Source: Lysobacter sp. (lineage in GTDB: Bacteria; Pseudomonadota; Gammaproteobacteria; Xanthomonadales; Xanthomonadaceae). Taken from it: DNA of 5,072 nucleotides. The notes beneath the pieces are model-generated. The model searched no databases. It worked only from the letters and a program-made list of their open reading frames with translations, and had not been told where the DNA came from. The translations under genes and the position numbers were made by a program. The stretch covers positions 1 to 5,072 of the forward strand of contig JASLDW010000107.1 of assembly GCA_030151365.1 (NCBI GenBank), given 5' to 3'. How positions within the stretch are numbered: position 1 is the stretch's first letter; each line of letters begins with the position of its first letter. Below are positions 1-5,055 of this stretch, in pieces.

Positions 1-163
1 GCTCTGATTCGTTGCGGGCAGTATTCCCGTAGACTATGGTGGCCGGCTCTGGGACGACAAGCACTCGCCACCCGGCTGCAGATAGCCGGTCGTAGAGGAA
101 AGCGAGGGCGGTGGTTTTCCCTGCTGATGGTCCTCCAGTGATCACGATGTGCCGTTCAACCAT
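1..163 (-). CDS. P-loop ATPase/kinase of AAA_28 type, N-terminal fragment
   Basis: The reading frame starts at ATG (163-161) and runs off the left edge, giving 54 residues without a stop. It opens with a beta strand (HIVIT) followed by a clear Walker A motif, GGPSAGKTT at residues 10-18 (G10, G15, K16, T17). A second strand (RVLVVPE) ends in E39-P-A-T. The arrangement of an N-terminal P-loop and then strand 2 ending in E-x-A-T resembles the AAA_28 (NadR-like) NTPases, which are common in phages and bind ATP or GTP, often as small-molecule or nucleotide kinases. That family call is from memory. A strong Shine-Dalgarno AGAAGGAAG (171-179) fixes the start. The gene is divergent from the HNH gene across 112 bp. 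Walker B and the lid are outside the window, so the substrate cannot be guessed. Confidence 0.8.
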   Translation of the reverse strand, partial: MVERHIVITGGPSAGKTTALAFLYDRLSAAGWRVLVVPEPATIVYGNTARNESE

Positions 164-184
164 GGGAAGCCTTCCTTCTCACAA

Positions 185-190
185 ATCCTA
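185..190 (-). promoter_or_regulatory. Possible -10 element (TAGGAT) for the P-loop gene
   Basis: TAGGAT on the minus strand sits 21 nt before the ATG at 163, leaving room for the Shine-Dalgarno in a short leader. It lies in the 9-mer CGATAGGAT, which is also found at 4058-4066 in the better-supported promoter of the 65-codon gene. No convincing -35 lies at 16-18 nt; TTGGAT (205-210) is only 14 nt away. This is a weak call resting mainly on the shared 9-mer. Confidence 0.3.
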
Positions 191-275
191 TCGAAAGATC
201 ATCGATCCAACTGTCGGTAAGCTATCTTTCCTCCGAACCTCTTCTCGTTAGAAAATCGTTCCTATTGGAGGTAAG

Positions 276-1319
276 ATGGAAAAGACTCTTTACCACGTCG
301 GCGACAACGGCTTAGCGGCGGTTTGCAAGGCCACTGTACGGGCGTGCCCCTACGGCAACAGTAGCCATGGTCGCTTCGAGAGTGAAGCCGGCGCCGTCGC
401 GTGGGCCGAAGGTATTCTCGCTAAAAGCAACGAAGATTCCGCTCCTTTAGCTTTTAAAATCGTGAGTCCCGGCGGCGGGAAAAACCTTTCCAGCTCCGAG
501 TTCCGCGACGCGGCGGCCGATCTGTCTGAGGCTTTCCCTACCGATAGTTGGGAGCTACTCAATAGCTTCTACGCCGATTTCCAGGGGATAATCTCTCAGG
601 AGCAATTCTACGGTAAGACTGCTCACGAAACAGTCCCTTCGGTCCTCTCCTACTTGGAAAGCGATAGTGAGACCGCCCAGAACGTCCGCGATTTCCTTGG
701 CCCGGAGGTCGACCTCGAAGTGTTTGCTTCCATACTCGTAAAAGAAGTTCGATCGATGACTTCCAGCGAAATACCTCGGAATTCTCCCCGACTTGCTATC
801 CGCCGGTCCCTATGCTCCGGAGTGGCCAACGACATGACGAAGGAGCGCTACGTGGCCTCCGTCCTCTTCTTCGGTGGCCGCTGCTGCTACTGCAATGTGG
901 TGATGACGAAGACTCCCGGTCCCACCCAAGCCACTGGAGAGCATATCACTCCAGTCAACCCGGCAGACAGCGAGATCGTCGGAGTTACCCGCTACGGAAA
1001 CATGGCACTTGCTTGCTTCCGCTGCAACAGTAGTAGGAGCAACACTAATTTAGACGAATGGATCGAGAAAACCGATCTTTTACAGGGAGAAGAGAAAGAC
1101 AAGGCTCGCCGACGGATCGTGGCGTTTCGAAAGTTCGCCCTCTATAGGGATTACAGTGAGAAACAGTCGGAGGCGATCAACGACTGCGCCGAGTTTCTCA
1201 CTACCATGAAGAATTCGATGCGCCGCCATAAAGGGTCGTTCGTAGATGAGGATTTCAATAGGCTCAATGACACCTATAAGATTTTGACGTTCGATCTTAG
1301 GCAGGTTCTAAGCCGCTGA
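276..1319 (+). CDS. HNH endonuclease with N-terminal Cys/His (CPYG) module
   Basis: This is a 347-residue protein with ATG preceded by GGAGG (267-271), an excellent ribosome site. The nuclease core is at about residues 200-262. C203-x2-C206 and C247-x2-C250 should hold a structural zinc. E222-H223 opens the HNH motif, N242 is the central Asn, and C250-N251-S-S-R254 closes it (an H-N-N variant). HNH proteins cut or nick DNA using a metal held by the conserved His. Residues 5-47 form a separate module with L-Y-H-V, C17, C24-P-Y-G27, H31 and F34. I recall similar openings on otherwise unrelated actinobacterial and phage proteins, with no known role. Residues 60-200 and 265-347 are mostly helical and unrecognised. 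It is the only rightward gene here, and its end overlaps the convergent gene by 23 bp. It may be a homing-type, host-takeover or exclusion nuclease; its target is unknown. Confidence 0.9.
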   Translation: MEKTLYHVGDNGLAAVCKATVRACPYGNSSHGRFESEAGAVAWAEGILAKSNEDSAPLAFKIVSPGGGKNLSSSEFRDAAADLSEAFPTDSWELLNSFYADFQGIISQEQFYGKTAHETVPSVLSYLESDSETAQNVRDFLGPEVDLEVFASILVKEVRSMTSSEIPRNSPRLAIRRSLCSGVANDMTKERYVASVLFFGGRCCYCNVVMTKTPGPTQATGEHITPVNPADSEIVGVTRYGNMALACFRCNSSRSNTNLDEWIEKTDLLQGEEKDKARRRIVAFRKFALYRDYSEKQSEAINDCAEFLTTMKNSMRRHKGSFVDEDFNRLNDTYKILTFDLRQVLSR

Positions 1320-1614
1320 GTTTTGCCGGATCGAGTGCTAACTGGGCTGTAAGCCGAGCAGTGTAGCAGCTTAACGTTTTAATTCGATCCCTGCCGAGAT
1401 CTAGCCAGAGATCTCTTAGGAGCTGTTCGCAGAGCTTCATGGCCACTAGGGAAGGGTTCTTGCCGCTTTCGAGACCGTGGATCGCACAGGAGACGCAGAG
1501 CTCAACTATCGCGAAGCGCTCCTCTTCGCAGTGGAGTGGTCCGCAATTCCCCACGGTCTCCGTCAGCTGAGCGAGTTGGATCTCATCGATACGAGAGCAA
1601 CACGAGTCTTCCAT
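1297..1614 (-). CDS. Hypothetical cysteine-rich small protein
   Basis: This gene encodes 105 residues and I do not recognise it. It starts at ATG 1614 with a purine-rich Shine-Dalgarno region (GAGGAAAAGGA) ending 6 nt upstream, which argues for a real gene. The protein has eight cysteines (5, 6, 24, 29, 40, 43, 62, 83), including C40-x2-C43 and H28-C29, and no signal peptide or membrane segment. It is therefore probably cytoplasmic, and some cysteines may bind a metal. The middle and C-terminal parts (about residues 30-95) look helical and amphipathic. It lies downstream of the protease but behind the hairpin at 1674-1718, so it needs read-through or its own promoter; TTTAGAAC near 1650-1657 is the only -10-like string and has no good -35. 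Its last 23 bp overlap the convergent HNH gene. The function is unknown. Confidence 0.75.
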   Translation of the reverse strand: MEDSCCSRIDEIQLAQLTETVGNCGPLHCEEERFAIVELCVSCAIHGLESGKNPSLVAMKLCEQLLRDLWLDLGRDRIKTLSCYTARLTAQLALDPAKLSGLEPA

Positions 1615-1673
1615 AGTCCATCCTTTTCCTCAGGGTTCAACGAAGGAGTGTTCTAAATCATTCCCCTAAAGCG

Positions 1674-1718
1674 GAACGGCCCCCACGGTAGGGGACTAAT
1701 CTACCGTGGGGGCCGTTC
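1674..1718 (-). terminator. Strong hairpin terminator after the protease gene
   Basis: This is a perfect 18-bp stem (GAACGGCCCCCACGGTAG at 1674-1691 pairing with 1701-1718) around a 9-nt loop. It lies 16 nt after the protease stop codon. Read leftward, the stem is followed by only a short T run (CGCTTTAGG), as is common for GC-rich terminators. It could also stop rightward transcripts from the HNH gene, although no U tract follows on that side. Its outer arms match those of the hairpin at 3564-3604. Confidence 0.85.
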
Positions 1719-1734
1719 ACTTATACATGATGTT

Positions 1735-3387
1735 TCAGTTCTTGAGAGCTGACACATAGGCTGTCACAACTAGCGGTGTTGACTTGCTAACGTTGTAATA
1801 GCCATCGTTCACCGTGAGGGTGATCGAATAATTTCCAGCGGCCTTATAGCTGTGTTTGATCTTGTCGAGCGGGACCGTGGTCGTGACTGTAGGGGTGTTG
1901 TCCCCGAAGTCGTAGGTGTATGTTATCGTAGTTCCAGCATCCTTGTCGGAAGCGTATCCAGTAACCGTCGCGTCGAGGAAGCTCGCGCTAGCCGTAATGC
2001 TCATGATCTGGGGCTTGTACCTGTTGGAAGCCGGAGCAACGGAGGGGGTCGGAGTCGGAGTAGCTACCGGCGTAGGTTCCGGGGTTGCTACAGTAGTCGG
2101 CTCTGGAGTTGGAGTCGGTGTCACGACTACGGGAGCCGGTATGGCTGCAGGATGAGCCTTAGCGTAGATCACCGCGTTGATTGGATCTAGCCGACCGAAG
2201 CCGAAGCTAGTATCGTAGCCGGTGGCGCCGAGGTCCTTAGAGGTGGCCTTCCAGGCAGCGACCACGTCGGCCCGGGAAACCTGGGATCCAACGGGCTCCG
2301 CTGCGTAGATTAGGGCTGCCGAAGCTGCGGCTAGTGGGCTCGAGAAGCTCGTGCCGCTCCAGAGGACGTAGCTTGCCCCCTTCGGCCCGGGAATGTTAGT
2401 TCCGGGAGCGACGAAATCTAGCGTCGAGTCGCCGTTGCTGAACGTGGAGCGAGCGTCGGTAGAGTCGGTGGAACCGATGGCTAGCGTAGAGTCGTAGGCA
2501 GCCGGATAAAGGACAGGCTTGATGCTCGTAGCTGTGGAGTCGTTACCGCTAGACGCGACGACGGTGATCCCACGGGAAACAGCACAGTCGACGGCAGCTT
2601 TCATGAAGGGGGTGCCGGTAGCACCACCGAGGCTCATGTTGATGACTTTAGCGCCCTGGGAGATGGCGTAGTAGACGCCGATCGCCGCGTTAGTGAGAGT
2701 ACCGTTGCCGTCGGCACCGAGGGTGCGGATCGGGAGTATTTCTACCTGGTCGGGGGCTAAACCAGCGATGCCGACCGAATTGTTGGCCTTCGCCGCGATA
2801 AGGGATGCTACGGCTGTGCCGTGGCCAGACTGGTCGTTCCAACCGTCACCGGTGGACTCGTACTGACTTGCGTCAGGAGCGATGGTGCCGTTGCTCGAAA
2901 GGAACTCGGCGCCCTGGAGAACCTCACCGCTAAGGTCGGCGCCACCACCGATGACACCCGTGTCGATGACAGCAACTTTTACCTTGTCGGTGGCCGGGAA
3001 CGTAAGGTTCGCGAAGTCTTGCCAGTGGAACGTAGTGAGCTGCCACTGGTAGGAGTTGTAGGTGTCGTTGTAGACGCCAGCAGCTCCAGCGCTGTCGCTG
3101 TCAGCTGCCGCTTCCGCTGCGTCCTGAGCAGTCACAGTAGTGGGAGCGGGAGCATCCTGAATTTCGGTTTCCGGATCATCGACGTTCTGCTTCGCAGCCG
3201 ACAGGTCGTTGGCGGTGATCGGAGCCGACGCTCCCGTCGCCGCGTTACACGCAGTGACTGTGTCCATAATTGCCTGGGCAGAGGCGCTCGCAGCGTTCGC
3301 GCTGCTGGCCATTACTGTGAGGGACAGTGGGGCGACGATGGCCGCCACTGCAACGGCTGGGGCCGTCTTTCGAATAAAGTGCTTCAT
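1735..3387 (-). CDS. Secreted subtilisin-like serine protease (S8) with C-terminal PKD domain
   Basis: This encodes a 550-residue pre-pro-protease. The signal peptide has a basic start (MKHFIRK), a hydrophobic core to about residue 27, and likely cleavage after A30-N-A32. Residues 33-110 are an Ala/Asp-rich pro-region without a recognisable I9 inhibitor fold. The S8 catalytic domain spans about 111-410: D142 in VAVIDTGV, H189 in SGHGTAVA, oxyanion N282 in SSGND, and S347 in SGTSFSSP, so the triad is intact. A Thr-Pro linker (about 418-455) leads to a PKD domain (about 456-545) with YDFGD at 492-496 and HSYKAAGNYSITL at 512-524. PKD domains on secreted proteases usually aid binding to surfaces or insoluble substrates. 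The enzyme should act outside the cell on peptide bonds; its substrate is unknown. The start has AAGGA (3396-3400) 8 nt upstream. It is flanked by hairpins on both sides, suggesting an independent transcription unit. Confidence 0.95.
   Translation of the reverse strand: MKHFIRKTAPAVAVAAIVAPLSLTVMASSANAASASAQAIMDTVTACNAATGASAPITANDLSAAKQNVDDPETEIQDAPAPTTVTAQDAAEAAADSDSAGAAGVYNDTYNSYQWQLTTFHWQDFANLTFPATDKVKVAVIDTGVIGGGADLSGEVLQGAEFLSSNGTIAPDASQYESTGDGWNDQSGHGTAVASLIAAKANNSVGIAGLAPDQVEILPIRTLGADGNGTLTNAAIGVYYAISQGAKVINMSLGGATGTPFMKAAVDCAVSRGITVVASSGNDSTATSIKPVLYPAAYDSTLAIGSTDSTDARSTFSNGDSTLDFVAPGTNIPGPKGASYVLWSGTSFSSPLAAASAALIYAAEPVGSQVSRADVVAAWKATSKDLGATGYDTSFGFGRLDPINAVIYAKAHPAAIPAPVVVTPTPTPEPTTVATPEPTPVATPTPTPSVAPASNRYKPQIMSITASASFLDATVTGYASDKDAGTTITYTYDFGDNTPTVTTTVPLDKIKHSYKAAGNYSITLTVNDGYYNVSKSTPLVVTAYVSALKN
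2044..2121 (-). repeat. Degenerate Thr-Pro linker repeat inside the protease
   Basis: This encodes residues 423-448, a run of T-P, E-P and V-A-T-P units, visible in the DNA as recurring GGAGTCGG and GTAGCTACC-like strings on the plus strand. It is a flexible extracellular linker between the catalytic and PKD domains. Its length may vary between relatives by slippage. Confidence 0.75.
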
Positions 3388-3421
3388 GCGTATTTTCCTT
3401 AGGTCGCTTCGTGCTAGGAAA

Positions 3422-3448
3422 ATCGTAACGACAGGAAACGAGTGTAAA
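3422..3448 (-). promoter_or_regulatory. Candidate promoter of the protease gene
   Basis: TTTACA (3443-3448) and TACGAT (3422-3427) are spaced 15 nt apart, or CTTTAC with 16 nt. Transcription would start about 30 nt before the ATG, with the AAGGA site inside the leader. The spacing is short and the -35 is weak. An alternative start near TAGAAT (3522-3527) would give a leader of about 130 nt containing the 3466-3506 hairpin. Low confidence. Confidence 0.3.
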
Positions 3449-3465
3449 GGCGAAAAGATACGGTT

Positions 3466-3506
3466 TTAGGGTCACGGGTAGTAACCATATTACTACGTGA
3501 CCCTAA
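3466..3506. repeat. Long inverted repeat upstream of the protease
   Basis: The arm TTAGGGTCACG (3466-3476) pairs with 3496-3506, and TAGTAA (3479-3484) pairs with 3490-3495. A GG bulge lies at 3477-3478 and the loop is 5 nt (CCATA). That gives 17 paired bases, about 80-120 nt upstream of the protease ATG. There is no T run on either side, so it is less terminator-like than the hairpin at 3564-3604. It may be an operator for a dimeric regulator or a leader-RNA structure. Confidence 0.65.
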
Positions 3507-3563
3507 CCATAAGCTAACTATATTCTAAAAAAGTGTGGCACTTTCGAAAAAACGGTGGTAAAA

Positions 3564-3604
3564 GAATGGCCCAAACTAGCATAGACGCCTAGCTTGGGCC
3601 ATTC
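3564..3604 (-). terminator. Hairpin terminator after the CxxC small-protein gene
   Basis: This is a 16-bp stem with one mismatch (GAATGGCCCAAACTAG at 3564-3579 against 3589-3604) and a 9-nt loop. Read leftward it is followed by TTTTACC, a short U tract. It lies about 50 nt after the stop at 3657, so it should end the coupled small-gene transcript before the protease unit. The rest of the spacer 3388-3656 holds the inverted repeat and AT-rich sequence, with no coding region that I can support. Confidence 0.8.
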
Positions 3605-3656
3605 ACGAGAAATTTTTGGCTGCGTGATACTGCGTTTGGCTCCGCTTAGCTGAAGA

Positions 3657-3857
3657 TCAGTCTTCCCCGAGATCGAGAGTCTCCCAGCAGTGCTCGTGAA
3701 CCCCGCTCACGAGAAGCTCCCGAAACGCAGCATCGCGATCCGGGAGAGCATCCTGGACTGCCATGCCGCTGGAAATCCGACTGTATTCTTCCTCCGTGAG
3801 CACCACGATGGCTGTCGTCTCGCAGACGAAGCAGGCGCTCGTCCCGACGGAGATCAC
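3657..3857 (-). CDS. Small CxxC (zinc-ribbon-like) phage protein
   Basis: This encodes 66 residues and starts at GTG (3857-3855), overlapping the TGA of the upstream gene as GTGA. There is no Shine-Dalgarno before the GTG, so translation probably depends on ribosomes finishing the upstream gene. The protein has C9-x2-C12, then a strand and TEEEY, an S-G-M-A-V-Q core, A-L-P-D, R46-E, and a closing H54-E-H-C57-W. Four metal ligands (C9, C12, H54 or H56, C57) are therefore plausible. I recall this layout (CxxC, G-x-x-Q, P, RE, G-x-H-x-x-CW) in many short actinophage proteins of unknown function; that is memory, not a search. It is probably cytoplasmic, zinc-binding, and involved in DNA, RNA or protein contacts. 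It is followed by the hairpin at 3564-3604. Confidence 0.8.
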   Translation of the reverse strand: MISVGTSACFVCETTAIVVLTEEEYSRISSGMAVQDALPDRDAAFRELLVSGVHEHCWETLDLGED

Positions 3858-4051
3858 TGAATAGCAGCCGCGACGGTGGCGCCGGCGTTGGCAGCGACGG
3901 CTCGGAAAGCCGAAGCAGCTCGAGCCGGCACTGCGTGGGCGGCGGAGGCAGCGTCAACCTTGGCAGCAGCCATCTCACGGGTGTAGAACGCGAACGCAGC
4001 TGCCACATCGAAGTTCTCCGGCTCGTCGGCCGCAATGGGTGTAGTGATCAT
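3854..4051 (-). CDS. Hypothetical alanine-rich small helical protein
   Basis: This encodes 65 residues, 26 of them alanine (40%), with scattered R, K, D and E and no cysteine. I do not recognise it. After an acidic start (D9, E10, E12, D15), the stretch from about 14 to 64 should be largely alpha-helical. Its alanines are broken by charged residues, so a membrane span is unlikely. It starts at ATG 4051-4049. AGGA lies 7 nt upstream and could serve as a ribosome site, but the same bases form the -10 hexamer TAGGAT, so the mRNA may be leaderless. Its stop overlaps the GTG of the next gene, making a two-gene unit that ends at the 3564-3604 hairpin. Support for its reality is the promoter and the coupling; the composition alone would be a warning of a spurious frame. 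Confidence 0.65.
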   Translation of the reverse strand: MITTPIAADEPENFDVAAAFAFYTREMAAAKVDAASAAHAVPARAASAFRAVAANAGATVAAAIQ

Positions 4052-4057
4052 GGGATT

Positions 4058-4086
4058 ATCCTATCGCCGGAGACCTTTGGCTGCAA
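4058..4086 (-). promoter_or_regulatory. Promoter of the 65/66-codon gene pair, likely leaderless
   Basis: TTGCAG (4081-4086) and TAGGAT (4058-4063) are separated by 17 nt, matching the sigma-70/SigA layout. The -10 ends 6 nt before the ATG at 4051, so transcription would begin at or next to the A of the start codon. It lies in the 55-bp gap after the exonuclease stop. Confidence 0.6.
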
Positions 4087-4106
4087 TGGTCTATCTGAAA
4101 AACTTT

Positions 4107-4847
4107 TCAGCCGAGGAAGCTCGAGTGGAGCGGGAACCCAACGTCCACGCCGTCGTGGTCGATCTTCTTCCGGTCGAAGTACTCCCGAAGCTTGTCCTGA
4201 GTCTTGCTACGCCACTCCGTCTGGAGAGTGTAAAGCTCCTGGGGTCCAGCGTAGCTCATCCGGTGGTCGACACCCATGAGAGCGATAGCGAGCCGACCGG
4301 CGCCGACCGCATCGGCGGTAGCATCGTGAGTCTCCTCGAAGGGGACGCCGTAGCGGGCGCAAACCTCGGGGAGAGTATAGCGCATCCCCCAGGAGCCCTC
4401 TCGTGTTCCGTAGGCCTCGTAGCCCTTCACGAGCACGAAGGGGTCGATCACGAACCTCCAATTGGCCGGAGTCACGGTCTCCGTAAGGGAAGTGAGCCCG
4501 AAGTGGCGAAGCTGTGCCTCCACCATGGTGAGATCGAAGGGGCTGTTGTAGACGACGAGAGGAATACCAGCGTTGAGGATCTGAGCGATCATCCGGCCAA
4601 TCTCCTGGAGAGCGTCGGCCGGCTTCAGACCGTTAGCCTGAGCGTGTTCGTTGGTGATCCCGTGAATCTCGACGGCCTCATCGGAAATCTCAACTTCGGG
4701 AGCAACGAGCCAGGATCGCCGATCGACTGGAACGCCGCCGGAGAACTTCACGATAGACGACGTGACCAGATGAGCACCGAGCGGGTTCGCGTCGGTAGTC
4801 TCCGTGTCGAGCACGTAGAAAAGGCCAGAGGTCCAAGAGTTGTTCAT
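4107..4847 (-). CDS. DnaQ-like 3'-5' exonuclease (DEDDh family)
   Basis: This 246-residue protein has all three exonuclease motifs: Exo I at D14-T-E16-T-T, Exo II around N101-S-P-F-D105, and Exo III at H174-D-A-T-A-D179. D14, E16, D105 and D179 should bind the two metal ions and H174 marks the DEDDh subtype. Such enzymes remove nucleotides from 3' ends of DNA (proofreading or processing, as in Pol III epsilon) or of RNA. The C-terminal part (about 205-240: LQTEW, then LREYFDRKK, then GFPL) resembles the tail of free-standing DnaQ-like proteins of actinobacteria and their phages, from memory. No polymerase domain or BRCT is attached. The start ATG 4847 has no ribosome site at normal distance; AAAGGGG ends 12 nt away. 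A promoter ends 6 nt before the ATG, implying a leaderless message. Confidence 0.93.
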   Translation of the reverse strand: MNNSWTSGLFYVLDTETTDANPLGAHLVTSSIVKFSGGVPVDRRSWLVAPEVEISDEAVEIHGITNEHAQANGLKPADALQEIGRMIAQILNAGIPLVVYNSPFDLTMVEAQLRHFGLTSLTETVTPANWRFVIDPFVLVKGYEAYGTREGSWGMRYTLPEVCARYGVPFEETHDATADAVGAGRLAIALMGVDHRMSYAGPQELYTLQTEWRSKTQDKLREYFDRKKIDHDGVDVGFPLHSSFLG

Positions 4848-4853
4848 AGTTCT

Positions 4854-4881
4854 ATGATACCCCTTTGACCGCTTTAAGCAA
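4854..4881 (-). promoter_or_regulatory. Promoter of the exonuclease gene, likely leaderless
   Basis: TTGCTT (4876-4881) and TATCAT (4854-4859) are 16 nt apart. The -10 ends 6 nt before the exonuclease ATG, placing the predicted start of transcription at or beside the start codon. The absence of a usable Shine-Dalgarno fits. The 10-mer CTAAAACCGT (4881-4890) abuts the -35 and recurs upstream of the protease. Confidence 0.6.
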
Positions 4882-4920
4882 CGGTTTTAGCCAACTTTTT
4901 GCGCCTAAATTACGAAATTT

Positions 4921-5055
4921 TCAGAGGATCGAGGGGAGGATGAGCACACCGAGAGCTACCGCCACGAGCACAGCTAGCCCGACCATAAGCCAGAAGCTCC
5001 AGCGTGCTTCCTCCCGAGCGATTTTTTCCTTCGTTTCCTTGCTTACGTTGCTCAC
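4921..5055 (-). CDS. Small single-pass membrane protein (44 residues)
   Basis: The frame runs from GTG (5055-5053) to TGA (4923-4921). AGAGGTGG ends 5 nt before the GTG, a strong ribosome site, and an in-frame TAA at 5070-5068 closes the frame upstream, so the gene is complete. The product begins MSNVSKETKEKIAREEARW, a charged stretch likely to be helical. It continues into one hydrophobic segment (about residues 20-40, FWLMVGLAVLVAVALGVLIL) and ends PSIL. It should sit in the inner membrane with the charged N-terminus in the cytoplasm. I do not recognise it. Small single-pass phage proteins include holin-like, exclusion and regulatory proteins, but nothing here selects among them. It is read in the same direction as the exonuclease, which follows after a 73-bp gap with its own promoter. 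Confidence 0.7.
   Translation of the reverse strand: MSNVSKETKEKIAREEARWSFWLMVGLAVLVAVALGVLILPSIL

Noticed and set aside
2044..2121. Repeated GGAGTCGG/GTAGCTACC strings as a CRISPR-like or regulatory array
   Set aside because: They are in frame and encode the Thr-Pro linker; no unique spacers exist.
2821..3402. 193-codon plus-strand open frame and shorter ones at 1852-2190 and 1916-2155
   Set aside because: They are antisense to the protease; composition is Arg/Ser/Val/Gly-rich as expected from the mirrored Thr-Pro and Ala codons.
3245..3475. 76-codon minus-strand frame at the protease start
   Set aside because: It covers the protease signal sequence and its promoter in another frame, with no ribosome site, and ends inside the protease gene.
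3646..4035. 129-codon minus-strand frame
   Set aside because: Arg/Pro/Leu-rich, in another frame over the two small coupled genes, with no start signal; the coupled pair explains the region better.
4095..4110. Small palindrome CTGAAAAACTTTTCAG at the exonuclease stop as a terminator
   Set aside because: The stem is only 6-7 AT-rich pairs and no T run follows; too weak to call.
4035..4868. 277-codon plus-strand open frame
   Set aside because: It lies antisense over the exonuclease, whose frame has all catalytic motifs; the plus frame has no recognisable domain and no ribosome site.
4907..4920. AAATT-ACGA-AATTT inverted repeat after the membrane-protein gene
   Set aside because: A 5-bp AT stem is expected by chance in this AT-rich gap.
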